This document shows, in pieces, positions 37,238 through 55,800 of a DNA stretch of 64,000 nt; position 1 is the stretch's first letter; each line of letters opens with the position of its first letter. The position numbers were made by a program, and so were the translations under genes. The DNA is taken from positions 620,001 through 684,000 of the forward strand of contig CM037462.1 in NCBI GenBank assembly GCA_021014325.1, given 5' to 3'. The notes beneath the pieces were generated by a model. That model saw only the letters and a list, made by a program, of their open reading frames with translations. It ran no database searches and was not told where the DNA came from. Source of the DNA: Plazaster borealis (lineage: Eukaryota; Echinodermata; Asteroidea; Forcipulatida; Labidiasteridae).

Positions 37238-38703
37238 CTTCAATCTGACCGATGTTTTGCACACACTTAACAAAAGAACACAAATTATGAATGATAGAGA
37301 AGAAAATTATAGTATAAATATCTTCAGAATTTACTAGAATACCGTGAACCTTAGTTCTACGCAAGTATACAATTAATGAACGCGGTCAGCTATGATACAT
37401 AATATTGCCCTTGATCCGATGCAGAGAACAGCGGATTTCCCCCTCTTCTTCACGTTCACTTGAGGTAAATCCCGTCATCAATTTAGAAAGTATTATACGA
37501 TCTGGGCTCCCTAAGCCACCAAATAAAATAACGGCCAGTTTGGAATAGCCGTTCATACATTTCCCAGGCTGAAGGATGTTTGGATGAGAGGCGAAATAAA
37601 TGCCGTGTAGGGAAAAACCTTGAACCCCCTCCCAAGAAACACTCTGACTAGATTCCCGTATTTTCTGTTCATCGTTGCATATTAAATACTAAATTAAACT
37701 AGACCCCTTGCACACGCTGCCATCGATGTGGTCAAAATATGGAATTGTGCACGCCACGCTGAACTCTCAGCCAATGATAGATCTTCTTTGACCTCAGAGA
37801 GGGCGCTCTTTGACCTTGTGACGTCACATGCAAAGGTTATATTATTAGTTAAAGTTTTGCGGATGGAACAGCGTTCATTTGTTTTGAAAGGGTGAAATAA
37901 AGTTTTATTCCATGAAAAGCCCTTTATGTTATAAACTCAGCACAGGCTAACGGCTAGATTATTCGCCATTTTGATAATGTGATGAAAGCACCCAGTTTTA
38001 AAAAGACTAAACAATAAACTAAAAATATTCACACCTGACGAGTAAAGGGTGGTCTCTGAATTATTGTCTGGATTCCGACATTATCTCAAGTCCATCAGCC
38101 ATGTACAAACAATTTTGCATGTGTATTGTCCGTGAGATAAATATGTGAAATTTTTAAAGTGTTTTTCGTTTTGAAACAGCATTAATCTCTCAAAAGTCGT
38201 TCAGAGAGAAAAAACAAAAAAAATGTTCTCTCGACGAAAATCGGGCCATGCAACACTAATTGCGAATTTGCTCATGTAATACATGAAGTGTTTTCTCTTC
38301 ACTCAAGAATCGAGGGCGATTCATCAAATCACATCTTCCCGTTATAGTCTTGATTTACTCGGCCTTGGCAATGCAACAGCCAAACTCTCACGCGTGGCAA
38401 TGGCAGAAAAAAAAATCCTCTTCAAACCTGCTTGCAATTTTAAAAACAAGAACAAAAGTTCTTGTTACTTGAGAGTATGACAATAAAGAGTCCTGTCCAC
38501 GAGAAAGCATTTTTACTATAGCCAAGTCTAGCCCTGACTTCGCTGGGTGTTGTAATTACCTTGGGTGATATGGCCGTGACCTGCATACGTCGGCATATCT
38601 TCATGCGGAAAACAAATAACCATTAAGGATAATATGGAATGGGCTTACATCCACGTCACTAGGTGAAATGTCTTAATGCTGCAGGGTTGATTTGCCCTCT
38701 ATC

Positions 38704-39072
38704 TTAAAGGCACTGGACACGTTTGGTAATTGTCAACGACCAGTATTCTCACTTGGTGTATACCAACATATGCATAAAATAACAAGCCTTTGAAAATTTG
38801 GGCTCAATTGGTCATCGAAGTTGCAAGGAAATGATGAAAGACTTAAAAACACCCTTGTTGTACAAATTTGTGTGCTTTCAGATGCCTAAAAGGGCCTCTG
38901 AATAATAATTTAGTGAGAAATTACCTCTTTCTTAAAAACTAAGTTACTTCAGAGGAAGTCGTTTCCTACAATGTTTTATACTATCAACAGCTCTACGTTG
39001 CTCGTTACCAAGTCAGTTTTTGTGCTGACATATATATTTTGAGTAATTACCAAACGTGTACAGTGCCTTTAA
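38704..39072. mobile_element. MITE with TTAAAGGCA ends (369 bp)
   Basis: Begins TTAAAGGCACTGGACACGTT and GGTAATTGTCAA; ends TTACCAAACGTGTACAGTGCC followed by TTTAA. TTAA at both ends. A second copy in the opposite arrangement is at 46356-46728 (shared AATAACAAGCC, TTGGTCATCGAAGTTGCAAG, CACCCTTGTTGTACAAAT). Confidence 0.85.
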
Positions 39073-41106
39073 AACAAGGCTTAGAAACTCATTGGTTGAC
39101 ACCTACCCCATGCCCGAGTGATTTCAATTTATACTTCAAATTCTTTTACGGACTACACGTCTAGGTCTTAGTGAATTTCCCTCCACTGAACATTTTTTTA
39201 AGAAGGAACGATCGGCATCTTGTTTTGCTGTGTTTAAAATTTCATTTGTTTTTGCTTGTTCCTGGCTCTCCTTTTGATGTTTAAATGCATGGAAAACTGT
39301 CACAACCCTTTAATAATGAAGGGAGAATGAGCAAACAGAACAAAAAACCTTTCATGATGATTGATGATAGTGATTGAGCGGTTTGTATGAGCATATCGTG
39401 AAAGAACAAATATTAAACATGAATTCATAACAATAACCTTGCATACGTATCATCCCCATTATATAATAAAGTACTGTTAGCGATTGATTGCTGTCTCTAG
39501 ACCACTTAACCATTGTTTACTAAAAGAGTGACCTTGTCAATTCCAGGTAATTTCCTGGCAGACGAGATACTCTACTAGTCGCATGGGAAATGTTACACTT
39601 TGTATCATATTTTCCACATAAATTTAAGAATTTAAAAATCACAGCTGAACATGTTTTGAGATGTGTCCCCTTTCTTCATATCAAAAGTAGATAACAATCT
39701 GACAGTGCAATCTCAATGAAATAATATAAGATTTTATGTATTCTTCCATTGTGCTGTGTACAAATCGTGCCTGCAGGAAGTCTAGGTTCTGCGGAGTCTT
39801 TTGGTAAACAAGTGACGTCACAGGCCACATGGTCTATCTATTTTGCTTTGTCTCTCGTGCGTAGATACAAAGCTTCGGTCAAAACACCCCCCCCCAACTG
39901 ATCCGGTCTGAATGTTATGCAAATGAACTATGGAAAAATCTGCTTAAATTGATTCGGGACACGTTGCTGAAAGTGGTAATCTACAGCCTCTTTGCATTCA
40001 AGGAAACTCCGAATGTGTCAATTTTGCAAAAACAAAACAATGAGAAGAGACTTTCGATGTTCAAACATGGATAGAACCATGGAGATATGAAAAAGAAATT
40101 ATTAGTTAAAGGCATGTTTTTGTATTTTGTATATTTCATTCAATTAATTGATGTTTAACGATCTTTTCATGAAAAATCCGTTCCATTTGACGCCCATCAA
40201 ATCATATGACCATTTTGATGGCAAGCGACCGATACGGTTACTAAGCATTGGAGCGGACTCCTTTTTGGAGTTGGTACCGTATGTTACAACCTCGTTCTCA
40301 TAGTCTAAACCCCGGTTCAAACTTTTGTGCAACGTTTTAACCTGTAGGCCTGTAGTCTCGCCGAGTACAAGTTTCTTGATACCAATCCCTTATGTGACTG
40401 AGTTGATTCTCGTTATCTTTCTATTCCGTTTTCCACTTCGGTACATTAGCTCAGATCTTTGTAAAATTGACAAAAAATAGCTTCAATTTTAATCATCGAT
40501 TGCGACGAGTGGCGATTCGGTTATTTGTTAAAACCAGGACGTAGAGATAGCACTCTTTCACTAACAAAGTGCAGTTGAAGTCGGTGAACTGTCAGCAACA
40601 CTACACAATGGCTGCTCAATGTGCTATCAGCAAAGATAGGAAACATCAGCCAACAGTTTTGAGGAAGTGTCAGTGGGAATGTTTTTTTTAAAGGTTTTCT
40701 CGGCCGATTTCAACAAAAACTCATTCAATTTCTCACCTGATTCATTCAATGTCGAAAACGAATGCTCCGTAGCTTCAGCATTCAGCAGTCAAAAAAGGTA
40801 ATTCAATTTCAACAGTTTAACATTCACTGTAGTCATAATAATAAGATCTTTTAAATTCATTTGGTCGCAAAGATCATTCAATTTCGCAAAAACCCTCAGC
40901 AATAGGCCAGTCAACCATTCAATTTTATCATTTGTAAATGGGTAGTAGAACTAAAGAGTGATGAAAGCGTAGTCTTGAATGTCTCTAAAATAATGCCCGA
41001 AATGAACCTGAATGAGAGGAGCGAAATCATGTCTGAGCGAAAACAAAATCGAATGCAACGGTAGCGAAAAGGAAATCCTGGTTTGAATAGAAACGTGTGA
41101 TTTTGA

Positions 41107-41240
41107 ATGCTCTGTTCGTCGGATGGGACATTAAGCCGTAGGTCCCGTGTACTTGGATTGTTAGTGCATCTAAAGTTACCCAGAACACTTATCGAGGAAG
41201 AGTAGGGGTTAACCCCGGTGTTTCTGGTTCGTTGCAAGCA
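41107..41240 (+). repeat. SINE family A, 3' part only
   Basis: Contains CGTCGGATGGGACATTAAGC, AACACTTATCGAGGAAGAG and CCCCGGTGTTTCTGG, the same order as the tails at 49106 and 59535. The tRNA-like head is missing. Confidence 0.7.
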
Positions 41241-42288
41241 TCCTTGTTTACAGGTTTCCTCAGGCTTGTGAGCTACAGTGATTAAGTTCACTTAAGAGGC
41301 ATCCTTGGTTTCAATACCAAAAATATACAGTAATAATGATAATAATAATAAGAAAAATTATAATAATGAAACTAAATTAAATTTTGCTGAAATTGACGGC
41401 GACAACCTATATTGGTTGGCTGGCATATACCAGTTTGTGAAACAGTTTGTTATTGTTAATTATAAAAAAGAAAAAAAGCTCTACTCCGCATGTCACAAAT
41501 TTGCCATCAACCTCCCCTTATTTTGTTGTCATTATTCATCCCAAAAATTACTCATCATCCTACGGAGCAGTCAAAGGTACCATCGTTGGCACTGGCTGAC
41601 AATTACAGGCATTTAAACCCAATTTCATGAAGGTAAATTGGAGACATAGTCATTGAGATCGTCTGGGCATGCACAATCTTTGAAATGGTTCACATGATTT
41701 TGAACGGCTGTACGTTCCTTTTAAAGTGGCTAAGTGATTGCGGTTAATTTTTTGAGGCCATTTTAAGTAGACAATTTCTCTTAGTTATTGGCACTTCTGT
41801 TTAGTGCATACCGAGTAAGAATTCTAAAAGACACCGAGGCTGCACCATGGTTAGCCAAGAGGGGAACAGACCATAAAACATCACGAACAATCTGAAGTTT
41901 CTAAAAGTTCACGATTGTGTGATGCCAGTGTTACTCTTTTGTTTTCACTTCTGTTCAATTTGTCGAAATGTATTTACTGTTCACCTTTTTATTTTTGTAG
42001 ATTAAAGTAGGAACCCTCTAGCAATTTGCATGATTTACTCCCAAGCCCCGCTACAATGATTTATTCATCTATTTTGTATATATGGTACTGATTCTGAGTT
42101 AGTAACAACTCGTGTAAAAAGGACAGCACTTTGAAGACAAATATGCAGTGCATCAGGAGGGGGGGGGGGGGAGAAGTGACGACAAATTAAAGACGCAACG
42201 TTGTATTCATTTAGAGTTGTGCATAATGATTTTAATGAACAAGACAAATTTGCTTTAAACACAATAATCTATAATTCATAACAGTAAC

Positions 42289-42801
42289 ATGACAACACTC
42301 TTGGATTTTATAAGATACATGGTACTAAGAGTAGCACCCCACTGTGTTCATGGGTTTGCCACACCCCTTTCTTTCACCCCAAACCCGGTTGGTTTTAGAG
42401 CGTGGGTTACACAACTAAGGTTTGCAGCTGTTTATAATGGTGAACACGATTCTCATTGTATTCCATGGCGGAGAGAAAAAACCATGGTGCATATCATGGG
42501 ATACAGTACCAGAAGCAATGACTCATACAGCACTACCAATACTGCACCTTATCTTGGTTCAAAGGTAGTAGGCTCCAGCAGCGGCAGTCAGCCGTTAATA
42601 CCAATGATGTATACTCCCTTGATTCAACGACACGGGCCAAACACCCTGATCTTGAATGATTATCAATTCAAAGAATGCAAGTCTTCACTTTTCAGCATAT
42701 CTGCTAGCAATACAGGTTTTGTACCTTGTATTGATTCAAAGGCAGTGAGACTAACATCAGCAACAGTAATAACCAATGCTGGTGATTCAACTGCCTATTA
42801 G
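42289..42801 (+). CDS. Orphan ORF of 170 codons, doubtful
   Basis: ATG to TAG without introns, in an AT-rich region. No signal peptide, domain or family is recognised. Composition is Thr/Ser-rich in the middle (YSTRSNDSYSTTNTAPYLG). No other reading frame competes strongly here, which is why it is listed. The upstream TCATAACAG could be an acceptor, so it could also be a terminal exon. Confidence 0.2.
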   Translation: MTTLLDFIRYMVLRVAPHCVHGFATPLSFTPNPVGFRAWVTQLRFAAVYNGEHDSHCIPWRREKTMVHIMGYSTRSNDSYSTTNTAPYLGSKVVGSSSGSQPLIPMMYTPLIQRHGPNTLILNDYQFKECKSSLFSISASNTGFVPCIDSKAVRLTSATVITNAGDSTAY

Positions 42802-45800
42802 GAGAAGAATATACATTATCTTATACTGCATAGACAGTAATATTACCATCCGCAACCGCCATGTCAATTATACTATTTCCACAATGTGTAATACCGGGAC
42901 AATGTTCGTATGTGTTTTCCCAACTTGATCCAAAAAGTTTTCGTTACGTTGCCAAATCATATCTGCTAACCCCGCCCCCGCCCCTTCATTTTACAAGATG
43001 AAAAATACATCTACCATGTATATAATACTTTTCTACTATATGCATATATTAAAATAGTCTAATTAAGTATAATTTTAATGACCAGAAAAATATCTATTGC
43101 ACTCGTTAAAGCAATCTTTGATAAAATTTACAACTGTGTATAGATCAAAAAAATAATTACACGTATTTCCATCTCCTGTATAACACAGAGTTTTCTCTTA
43201 CCTTAAAACAAGGTTTATTTGTTCTACTTTAGAATTCTTTTATATATTCATGAATAGTTTTGCCCATTCTGTACTAATGTATTCACTATTTACAGAGACG
43301 TCATGAAAAACCATCAATACTTTGAAATACATTAATGTAACTTCAGTTAGAATTCGGTGATCACATTCAATACGAACCTTAGCAAACAGGATTTCTGTTA
43401 GAAAACAACAATTCGCTAAGCAGGAACCGGTACTGCCATAATCAGGGCTGTAAAATGGTTCTAAGCCTTTTCTTTAAATACACATCATTCGTTGAGCAAT
43501 TTTCTTGTATAAAATCTTAGCTTTTCTACAAAAAAATGCTTACCTAGTTGTGAGTTTGTTTTGCTAAGCGGAATTAAGCGGGAACCAGTCATTAACACCA
43601 TACATGCCATTTTAGCTGGTAACCTCTTGACAATTTCAAGCAATTTGTCCGTTCCAAAATGTTAATTAAATATAGACTGATCTTGTGAACTCATTAAGTG
43701 ACTGTGCCAATATTATACGTAAATCTTGTGCCATTTAACGGGTGTGGCATAAACAGGTATTTGACGCAGAAGGCGAAGTGAAAATACGTGTGACACAAAA
43801 CTTAGATTTTATAATAACTTTGAAACTTGATTGTGATGTGAAGTGTTTATGGTTAACCACTACTAATACACTATGAAACAGAATAGAGTTTGTACAAATT
43901 AAGGCGATATCAGATTACACTACTCATATGAAGGGTACGGTAGCTGTTGTCGACAATCAAAAGAAAAACACGCACTAATAATGGCACTGAAAACAAAACA
44001 AATAATAATCTTCTCGGGGTTATTTTCTCTTCTTATTAGGGTCTGCAGATGATATCAATCATTAACACAAAATTAGTTTTTTTTAAATTTTATTTGTAAG
44101 CACATTGGGTAAATTATTCATACAGCTGGACAGGCTAAACGTTGCTCAAATAAATTGATTTTTTCCCCAGTTTGTTTACGTTGATAATATAAGGATGGAC
44201 AGAAATTGAAAACATTTGCATAACAAAAAAATTAGTTATTGACTAATTAGTGATATTATACTGTCAGCTGCTAGGGTGTTGGTGTCCAGGGTTAAACATA
44301 CTTACTTTCAAATGTTATGTTATTTTGGAAATTAGCTCAAGAAGATGTGCCTTGATAAGTTGTAACTTACAGAGAAGTTTTAGCAGTACCTTTGTGTCTA
44401 TGTCATGTCCCCTGTGTGTTCCTACATATACCCATACTCATTAAAACAGGGACCAGATCATTTTTACCTCTCATAGTGTAGGTATAATGGAGATGACGTA
44501 TCAGAGATGCCTTGTTCTCAATTGTGTCCTAACCCTTCAAACCTAAGACTGAAAATACATACAATTTATTCAAGATGCGCGCGTCAACTGTACCGGTATC
44601 CTTCGCTTCAACCTCGTCCCCAAGGTGTGTCGAGCAGTACGAGGTTGACCGCTCTCTCACCCTGGTATTGGTTCATTTGCATATCCAAAATTTGTGGATA
44701 CGTAAGCAAATTAGAATAGTCTGGCTGTGAACATGGTGAATACTGAATGAGTACACTTAACATGTTTACTTTAGACTTTTGTACACCAGTCGTTGTCTAA
44801 TCAAGGTCCAAGTAAAGAGTTTCCCTCCCAGAGTTTACTATTGTAAACATGGTTGGAAATAAAGTAAACCATGGGGACGAGGTTGCCTTCGCTTCCACAA
44901 AACGCACTGTTTTATAAACAGAATGTGCGCATGCGTCGTGATTAAGATGAAAGACTTTGAAATGAGCACGTCATTAATTCATATTTTTTGTGCAGCTTAT
45001 GAATGTTTTCACTGGCTGTGTGTGTTCCCCGTATATAATAACAATAATGATACGTACTGAATAATAATAACAATAACGAGTATTTGTATTGTGCAAAATC
45101 CACCAAATTAACCATAAGGGATCCCACTAATTTGACCCTCGAGCCTCGTTTTGGTGACATGATATTCAATGGGAGGAAACATAAGATGGCTGCACTGTGT
45201 TCCAAGGCTTAGAAATACTAAGAAAATATAACAGAGAGATCATTACAGCCAGTAGCCATAATGCAGCTGAAAGAGCCAACCCGTTTCTACTAAGTAACTT
45301 TTTACTGCATTATTATTATCATCATTATTATTGTATTTTTTAATTTTGTTATTATACACTATACATATTTGAGTATTACCGTTAGATTTTGGAACAATGA
45401 ATAACAAAGAAAATTCATGCTAAAAAAAATTGAGAGGAAAAAAGAGAGAAGAAAAAGGCTGGAAAGAAACAGTAGAATCGATTGTGAAATAAAGAAGAAC
45501 AAATTAAAATACAACTTTGCCAAAGTTGCACACCAGAGAGTTTCAAACTATACTTTGTATTATGTTTATAGAAAAAGAAGAAAAACAGAGTTAAATATAC
45601 CCTTTGTACATACATTTAGTTTTGTTTTTACAACAATGAACTACAACGCTACATAGAAAACAAGAAGTAAAGTTCTTCAAGTCAAACTGGTTTAAAAGAC
45701 GAACCTAGAAGGCAAAATGTGAGACCATAAAATAAATTCGAATTTGTACTTTGTCACATGTTAATCTCAATCTTTGAAAGAATTACCATAAACCCTTTTA

Positions 45801-46355
45801 AAGAATTCCCCCCTTTTAATGACACCAACAAGTTGCATCAGCGAGGTTAATTTTTTAATGTTCACACTATCTTTAAAAATTGATGGAAATAATTGATATG
45901 TTTGCAAAGGAAAGTGGAGTATCTGGAAGTTTTATGTATATATAAATCCGACTCTTAGGAAGAAGCGAAAAATAGATTCCGGAAAATATTCCTAAACCGG
46001 ATTTCTAGCCAATGTGACCCTCAAAAAGTCAATTCCGACCGATTTTGTTTAGTGCATGACAGAAAACGATCCACTATTGGCAACTAAGAAGATCTGCAAA
46101 AGTGATATGTGGTTAGAATTGTCTCCAAGCATTTGACCGACTACACTTGTATCTTCTACTTAAACAAAATTCAAACAGCGACGGTTTTGGTTTTGTTGTC
46201 CGTATATCAATTCAGGGCTTATGGTTTTATTTTAGAACATAACAAAAATCACTGGCAATCTGCGCAGACACAACAGCCTTTTCAACTGGGTCAGTCTCTG
46301 ATCAGGAGTGCAGGTATGAATGAGAGAGAATTTCTCAAACAAACTTGAAGTTAGG

Positions 46356-46728
46356 TTAAAGGCATCGTACACGTTTGGTAATTACTCAAAATATATATTA
46401 GCATAAAAACTGACTTGGTAACGACCAACAGAGAGCTGTTGATAGTATAAAACATTGTGAGAAACGACTCCCTCTGAAGTAACGTAGTTTTTGAGAAATA
46501 GGTAATTTCTCACTAAAATAATAAAAACTTCTTGCAAGAAGTTGTTATTCCTATCTGAAAGCACACACATTTGTACAACAAGGGTGTTTTTTCTTTCATC
46601 ATTTTCTTGCAACTTCGATGACCAATTGAGCCCAAATTTTCACTGGCTTGTTATTTTATGCATATGTTTGGATACACCGAATGAGAACACTGGTCTTTGA
46701 CAATTACCAAACGTGTCATTGCCTTTAA
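46356..46728. mobile_element. MITE with TTAAAGGCA ends (373 bp), inverted copy of the 38704 family
   Basis: Begins TTAAAGGCATCGTACACGTT and GGTAATTACTCAAAATATAT; ends TTACCAAACGTGTCATTGCC then TTTAA. Internal text is the reverse complement of the 38704 copy. Confidence 0.85.
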
Positions 46729-48386
46729 TGAGTGTATGTTGTAGAGTCTTAACTGGAAAAAAAGGACCTTTATCTCGGATTTCGGACATTGTTTAATTCC
46801 CCTTTAAATCAAACTAACATTTTAAAAGGTAATTAACCCGTTGTCAGTTCACACTGACTGGATGATTATTAGCAAGTGTACTGTTTGTGTCAAAAAGCCA
46901 AATTGCCAATTAATAAGTTTACAATAAGGTATCGACAAAACAACACAAACAAAGAACGTAAACAAAAATCAATGCGTTTTAAGAACGCAACACTTAATTG
47001 TGCTGTATAATGTACGCCCATCACCGTTTGGTAACATTTCGGGGTTCGAACCCACGACCTCCTACATGATATATACCAGAGCTCCTGTGTTTAAAGTGAC
47101 GTTTATCAATAAATTCATCAAACAAGTTTGGTTACAGTTCCAACTCGATACCAATTTTAGTGAGTGCCAACTTCACTCGCCTGTCCCTATATTCACGTCT
47201 GGTAAACACTCCTGCGGAAATGCACCTTCGCAATTGATACTCCGTTCTTATAAAGTTCTACGGAACAAATAAATCCAGAGATGAATCGGGAGGAAGCCAA
47301 TCAGCATTCACCAGTTTGACCGTTAACCATCTACTAAGTTTCCCCATGACTTGGTAGCGTCTCGGAGTATTCTGTACATACTGTGGCCTCTTGGGGTGTG
47401 GAATTTTCGAATACCCTTTAGTATGAATCTCTATCTTCGGTTCTTCCCGTTTAGGAAGTCACCCGATGCCAAGGGTTTTGGGGGACTTTGCGGTGCTGTT
47501 GAATCTAAACAACCCGACATTGAATACAATATTTTTACAGATTGTTAGCGAAACATACGACCACAATGTTTTGGGCTGTAGTTGAGGCTTATGCTGTACG
47601 TTACATCCAAAACAATAACCAGTGGTCCGTCGAGCAGCTTGTGGCAACTAAGTTAGAACGAGGGGACGACTTCTTGCGCATTGACTTCTTCCAACTGCAG
47701 CGAAGGTGTAGCTAGTTTGCTTCAACTTCTGAACCAACCTCCTTCCCAGTGGTGTACGATCTCGTCGCGCCATTTTGTTTTATTTCCCAGAATGCCTTGC
47801 TCGATCATTATATAGGTATATCGATACGGCGCGCTGCCCATGGAAGCGAGGCTGCTTCTGAACTTATTCGCAAAACCAACATCAAGCAAATCTCATGTGT
47901 GTTTTGGGTTCTAGCTGGACCTTTTTGAGCTAGTGCAGCACAGTGTTGCAGGGAACCATCGTCGAACTTGTTATGACACGAAGATTTTACCTTGAACTAG
48001 ATTCTGAAGCCATTCTGTGCATATGCATCTTGCCAAGGGTTTTACGCTTAACTATTGAGGTTCAGGTACCAGACGGTCATTTCAGACGTTTTGATACCAG
48101 ACGAACAACCAGAAGGCCAGTTCAGACGTATTGGTACCAGACGAGCAATCAGTTGGTCATTTAATACGTTTTGATACCAGACGAACAACCAAAAGGCCAT
48201 TTCTGACGTTTTGGTACCAACCGAGCAATCAGATGGTCATTTCAAATACAGTTAAGTTGTAAATCGTACTGGTAATGCACCATTTCCACAAGATAAGTAC
48301 ATCTTCTTCCGTCACATCTTATAAATATTTATAGGCTATAATCAAGTAGTAATCTACAATCTGTTCCAGTCTTGACCTCAGACCCC
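46729..48386. other. Downstream flank of the GPCR gene
   Basis: Probably includes the GPCR 3' UTR at its right end. A tRNA-like B-box (minus strand GGGTTCGAACCCC, about 47040-47055) marks a SINE fragment. A tandem repeat lies at 48063-48245. No other gene recognised. Confidence 0.4.
48063..48245. repeat. ~78-bp higher-order tandem repeat
   Basis: Alternating half-units GATACCAGACGAACAACCA and GGTACCAGACGAGCAATCAG, joined by AAGGCCAtTTC/GTTGGTCATTT links, give just over two 78-bp units. It sits in the probable 3' UTR or flank of the GPCR gene. Confidence 0.8.
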
Positions 48387-53209
<4,823 letters not shown>

Positions 53210-55590
53210 AGGACTCTGTGAAGATATAAACAAGAACAAAACAACTTCATTACCTTTTTTATTTACGTGTTAAGAACATGCTGCTTAGGTGTGAGACAGA
53301 AATGCAACATATCAGACAATAGCAGGTGATCGAGCCGTGGGGTTGGGGGGGGGGTTGAAAGTAATGTCCACAAAAAGACAATAATGTAAATTATAAACAA
53401 ACTCCGTGATTGTTGTGTTCCCGACAAAAAACATATCCCATTTCATTTTTGGAGCAGTTAGCAAATGCAACCAACAATAATGGTTGTCAAATTTTGTTTA
53501 TGCCATGTTGTTTTGCCACAAACCTTCCGGTGAATTATTCGCGTTCCATTGTACGTATTTAGTGTGAAGACCACAAGCTTGACAAGTGAAGCCCTTTTAA
53601 ACAGAATAACATTACCTTGAATTATTGTATGAATGTGATTTTTGTTTTCTTCTTTTGAAGCCAATGCCACCCATTACCAATGCTTGAATAAAAGTCCATG
53701 GATTGTCGTGCACTTAGCTGCTAGTTTGTCCTCCATGGATGTCAAACACAGGTCACCTTGTAATAACGTCCAATCCTAAAGACGAAACTAGTGTGGTTGT
53801 TCCTTCAATGAATCTAGCACTGTGACTGGTAAGCTCTCGGCTGGCTTTTCGAACCCCACAACGAAACCAACTCTGCTTTTTCCTGACGGCCTCGTTTTGC
53901 CAATCACATTTTGAACCGGAGATTCTTCCTGCATGATGACCTCATAACGTACACCAACAAAATCACAACCACACCTACCACACGTTTGCAGCGAGGTTGT
54001 GTGTATGCCTTCAAGTTGTTACCATTCAGCCAGGAAACACGACCACTCCAGTTTCATGCCGGTATACAAAAATCCACTTCAATAAGTCATGGTGTAGGTT
54101 TTTTCACATGACCGGGTATGTACTATGAAAATCTCCTATTGCTTATCTACTGTAACCGTTCGCCTTTAAATTCCAACTAAAAGGCTTTATATCATGAAGT
54201 CCCTTTCACAAACACAAACAAAAAGTACTGTGTGACATTGAGATAAATATTAGATCGATTTTGCGTCTGTAGGTTATCCGGAACTGGCTTGCCGAACCAG
54301 AAAGCTTAAAATAGCCGTGGGGTAGGTAGAACATTATAGCTCAAAACAAGCTACAAACAGACGTATTGTTTGTGCAGTTCAATTTCTTTACAACTCGGTC
54401 GCGTGCGTACTCATATACTATGTGAATAGTAGTATATCCGGTTTGAATCGAAAGCTAATAAGGCCATCTCCCCGACTAGTTTTATATATTTATAAATATA
54501 AATATAATTGAGCAAAACAATAAAAACTAAAATAGAGATTGAATGAAATGGAAAAAGTATAAAAACGTGTCACGTGGTTGTTGTGATATAGCAAGTGGGT
54601 TGGTAGGACTATACCGTAATCTCAATTTTGAAGTATCAACAATATTGACTGAATTCACCGCTGAAAGAACTTTTTCTTTCGTTCTTGCTTGGGACGGAAT
54701 TCATAATATTTTACATGTATGCAGATATGCTTATCAAAATGGAAAGATTTGCTTCCTTTATAAGATTAATGTTTTGTCTGGGATTTTGTGCATGTTCATG
54801 TGCACAAATGCTTCGTTTTCTCGTCCTGATTAATATTTCTGACACAAACACACATTTTTTTTGTCGGGTTGGTACAGGCATAAACTTAATAATTTCAAAA
54901 GAAAATCTATTTGAAATTATTCACCCCCCGATTATTTCAAATCGTGTACTTTGTCTTAAATAGGTATTATATCGAAATATGCTTTATACAAAATAAATGG
55001 GAATAATTTTGTGCGCACTGACACGCCGTACACCCGAAGCAGGTGCAATAATAACTCTCACAAACCACGTACCTCCTTTACCGCAGTCTGATTTTGATTG
55101 GAAATCCACCCCATGACCAAAAATGTGATACAATTCGTCATCGTCGCGTATTCCAATCAAACGAGCCCCCATTGGTTGCTTATATTAAATACTTAATTGT
55201 TATACGTGTGGAGAGCTATTGTGGCCGCAGGTGTTTTTAAGATACCCGGCGTCACTTTTTGGCGTGAAATACAAAATCATCTTTTTGACTGAAAGCACAC
55301 TGTCTTGAGCTTGGAATACAATATTAAAGGAATTTAATTCAGTTCTGTGGACACCCTGTTTGAAAAATCACATAACGCCGGTGAGGTTGAATATGTGTTC
55401 ATTTTCGTACTTTATTTAATTAATTATGTATTTATTCATTCATTTATTTATTTCTTCTTTATTCTGGATGGGCTTTCTAGTATTTATGGAATACTGTTTT
55501 ATAAAAGGTGCCTAGCACTGTACAATAAGTTAATTCATGAAACAATGATCGGTTAAAATAAAAACAATAACCAATAATGTTTACATGTTT

Positions 55591-55800
55591 AATGGCGTGT
55601 TGTGGCTGAGCGGTCAAGCGCACCGGACTCAAGCTCTTGTGTTCTGATCAGCAGAGTGTGGGTTCGAGTCCCGGCCTTGACACTTAAAGCAAGACAGCTC
55701 TTCGGATTGGACATACAGCTGTAGGTCTTGTGTGTTGTGTAATGTAGACGAAAACACACTTATTCAACAAGAAGTGTTGGTATTTGAAAGCGAGGCTTTC
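55591..55800 (+). repeat. SINE family A
   Basis: A-box region GTTGTGGCTGAGCGGTCAAG, B-box GGGTTCGAGTCCCGG, then TTCGGATTGGACATACAGC. The tail is diverged. Confidence 0.8.

Larger units (their letters stand above)
31497..38703. other. Gene-poor intergenic region
   Basis: Beyond the elements listed separately (32937-33313, 34380-34542, 37123-37237) and a doubtful small ORF at 35457-35591, I see no gene. A ~150-base segment at 36425-36600 has the phrases AATAACAAACCTGTGAAAATTT and CAATCGGTCATCGAAG, which also occur in the 38704 MITE, so it is a decayed copy. Confidence 0.4.
39073..46355. other. Gene-poor region
   Basis: Contains a SINE tail (41107-41240), an orphan ORF (42289-42801) and AT-rich microsatellite-like tracts such as ATAATAATAATA near 41330. 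At 44606-44890 an inverted pair (TTCGCTTCAACCTCGTCCCC and GGGGACGAGGTTGCCTTCGC) marks another ~280-bp element. No recognised gene. Confidence 0.4.
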
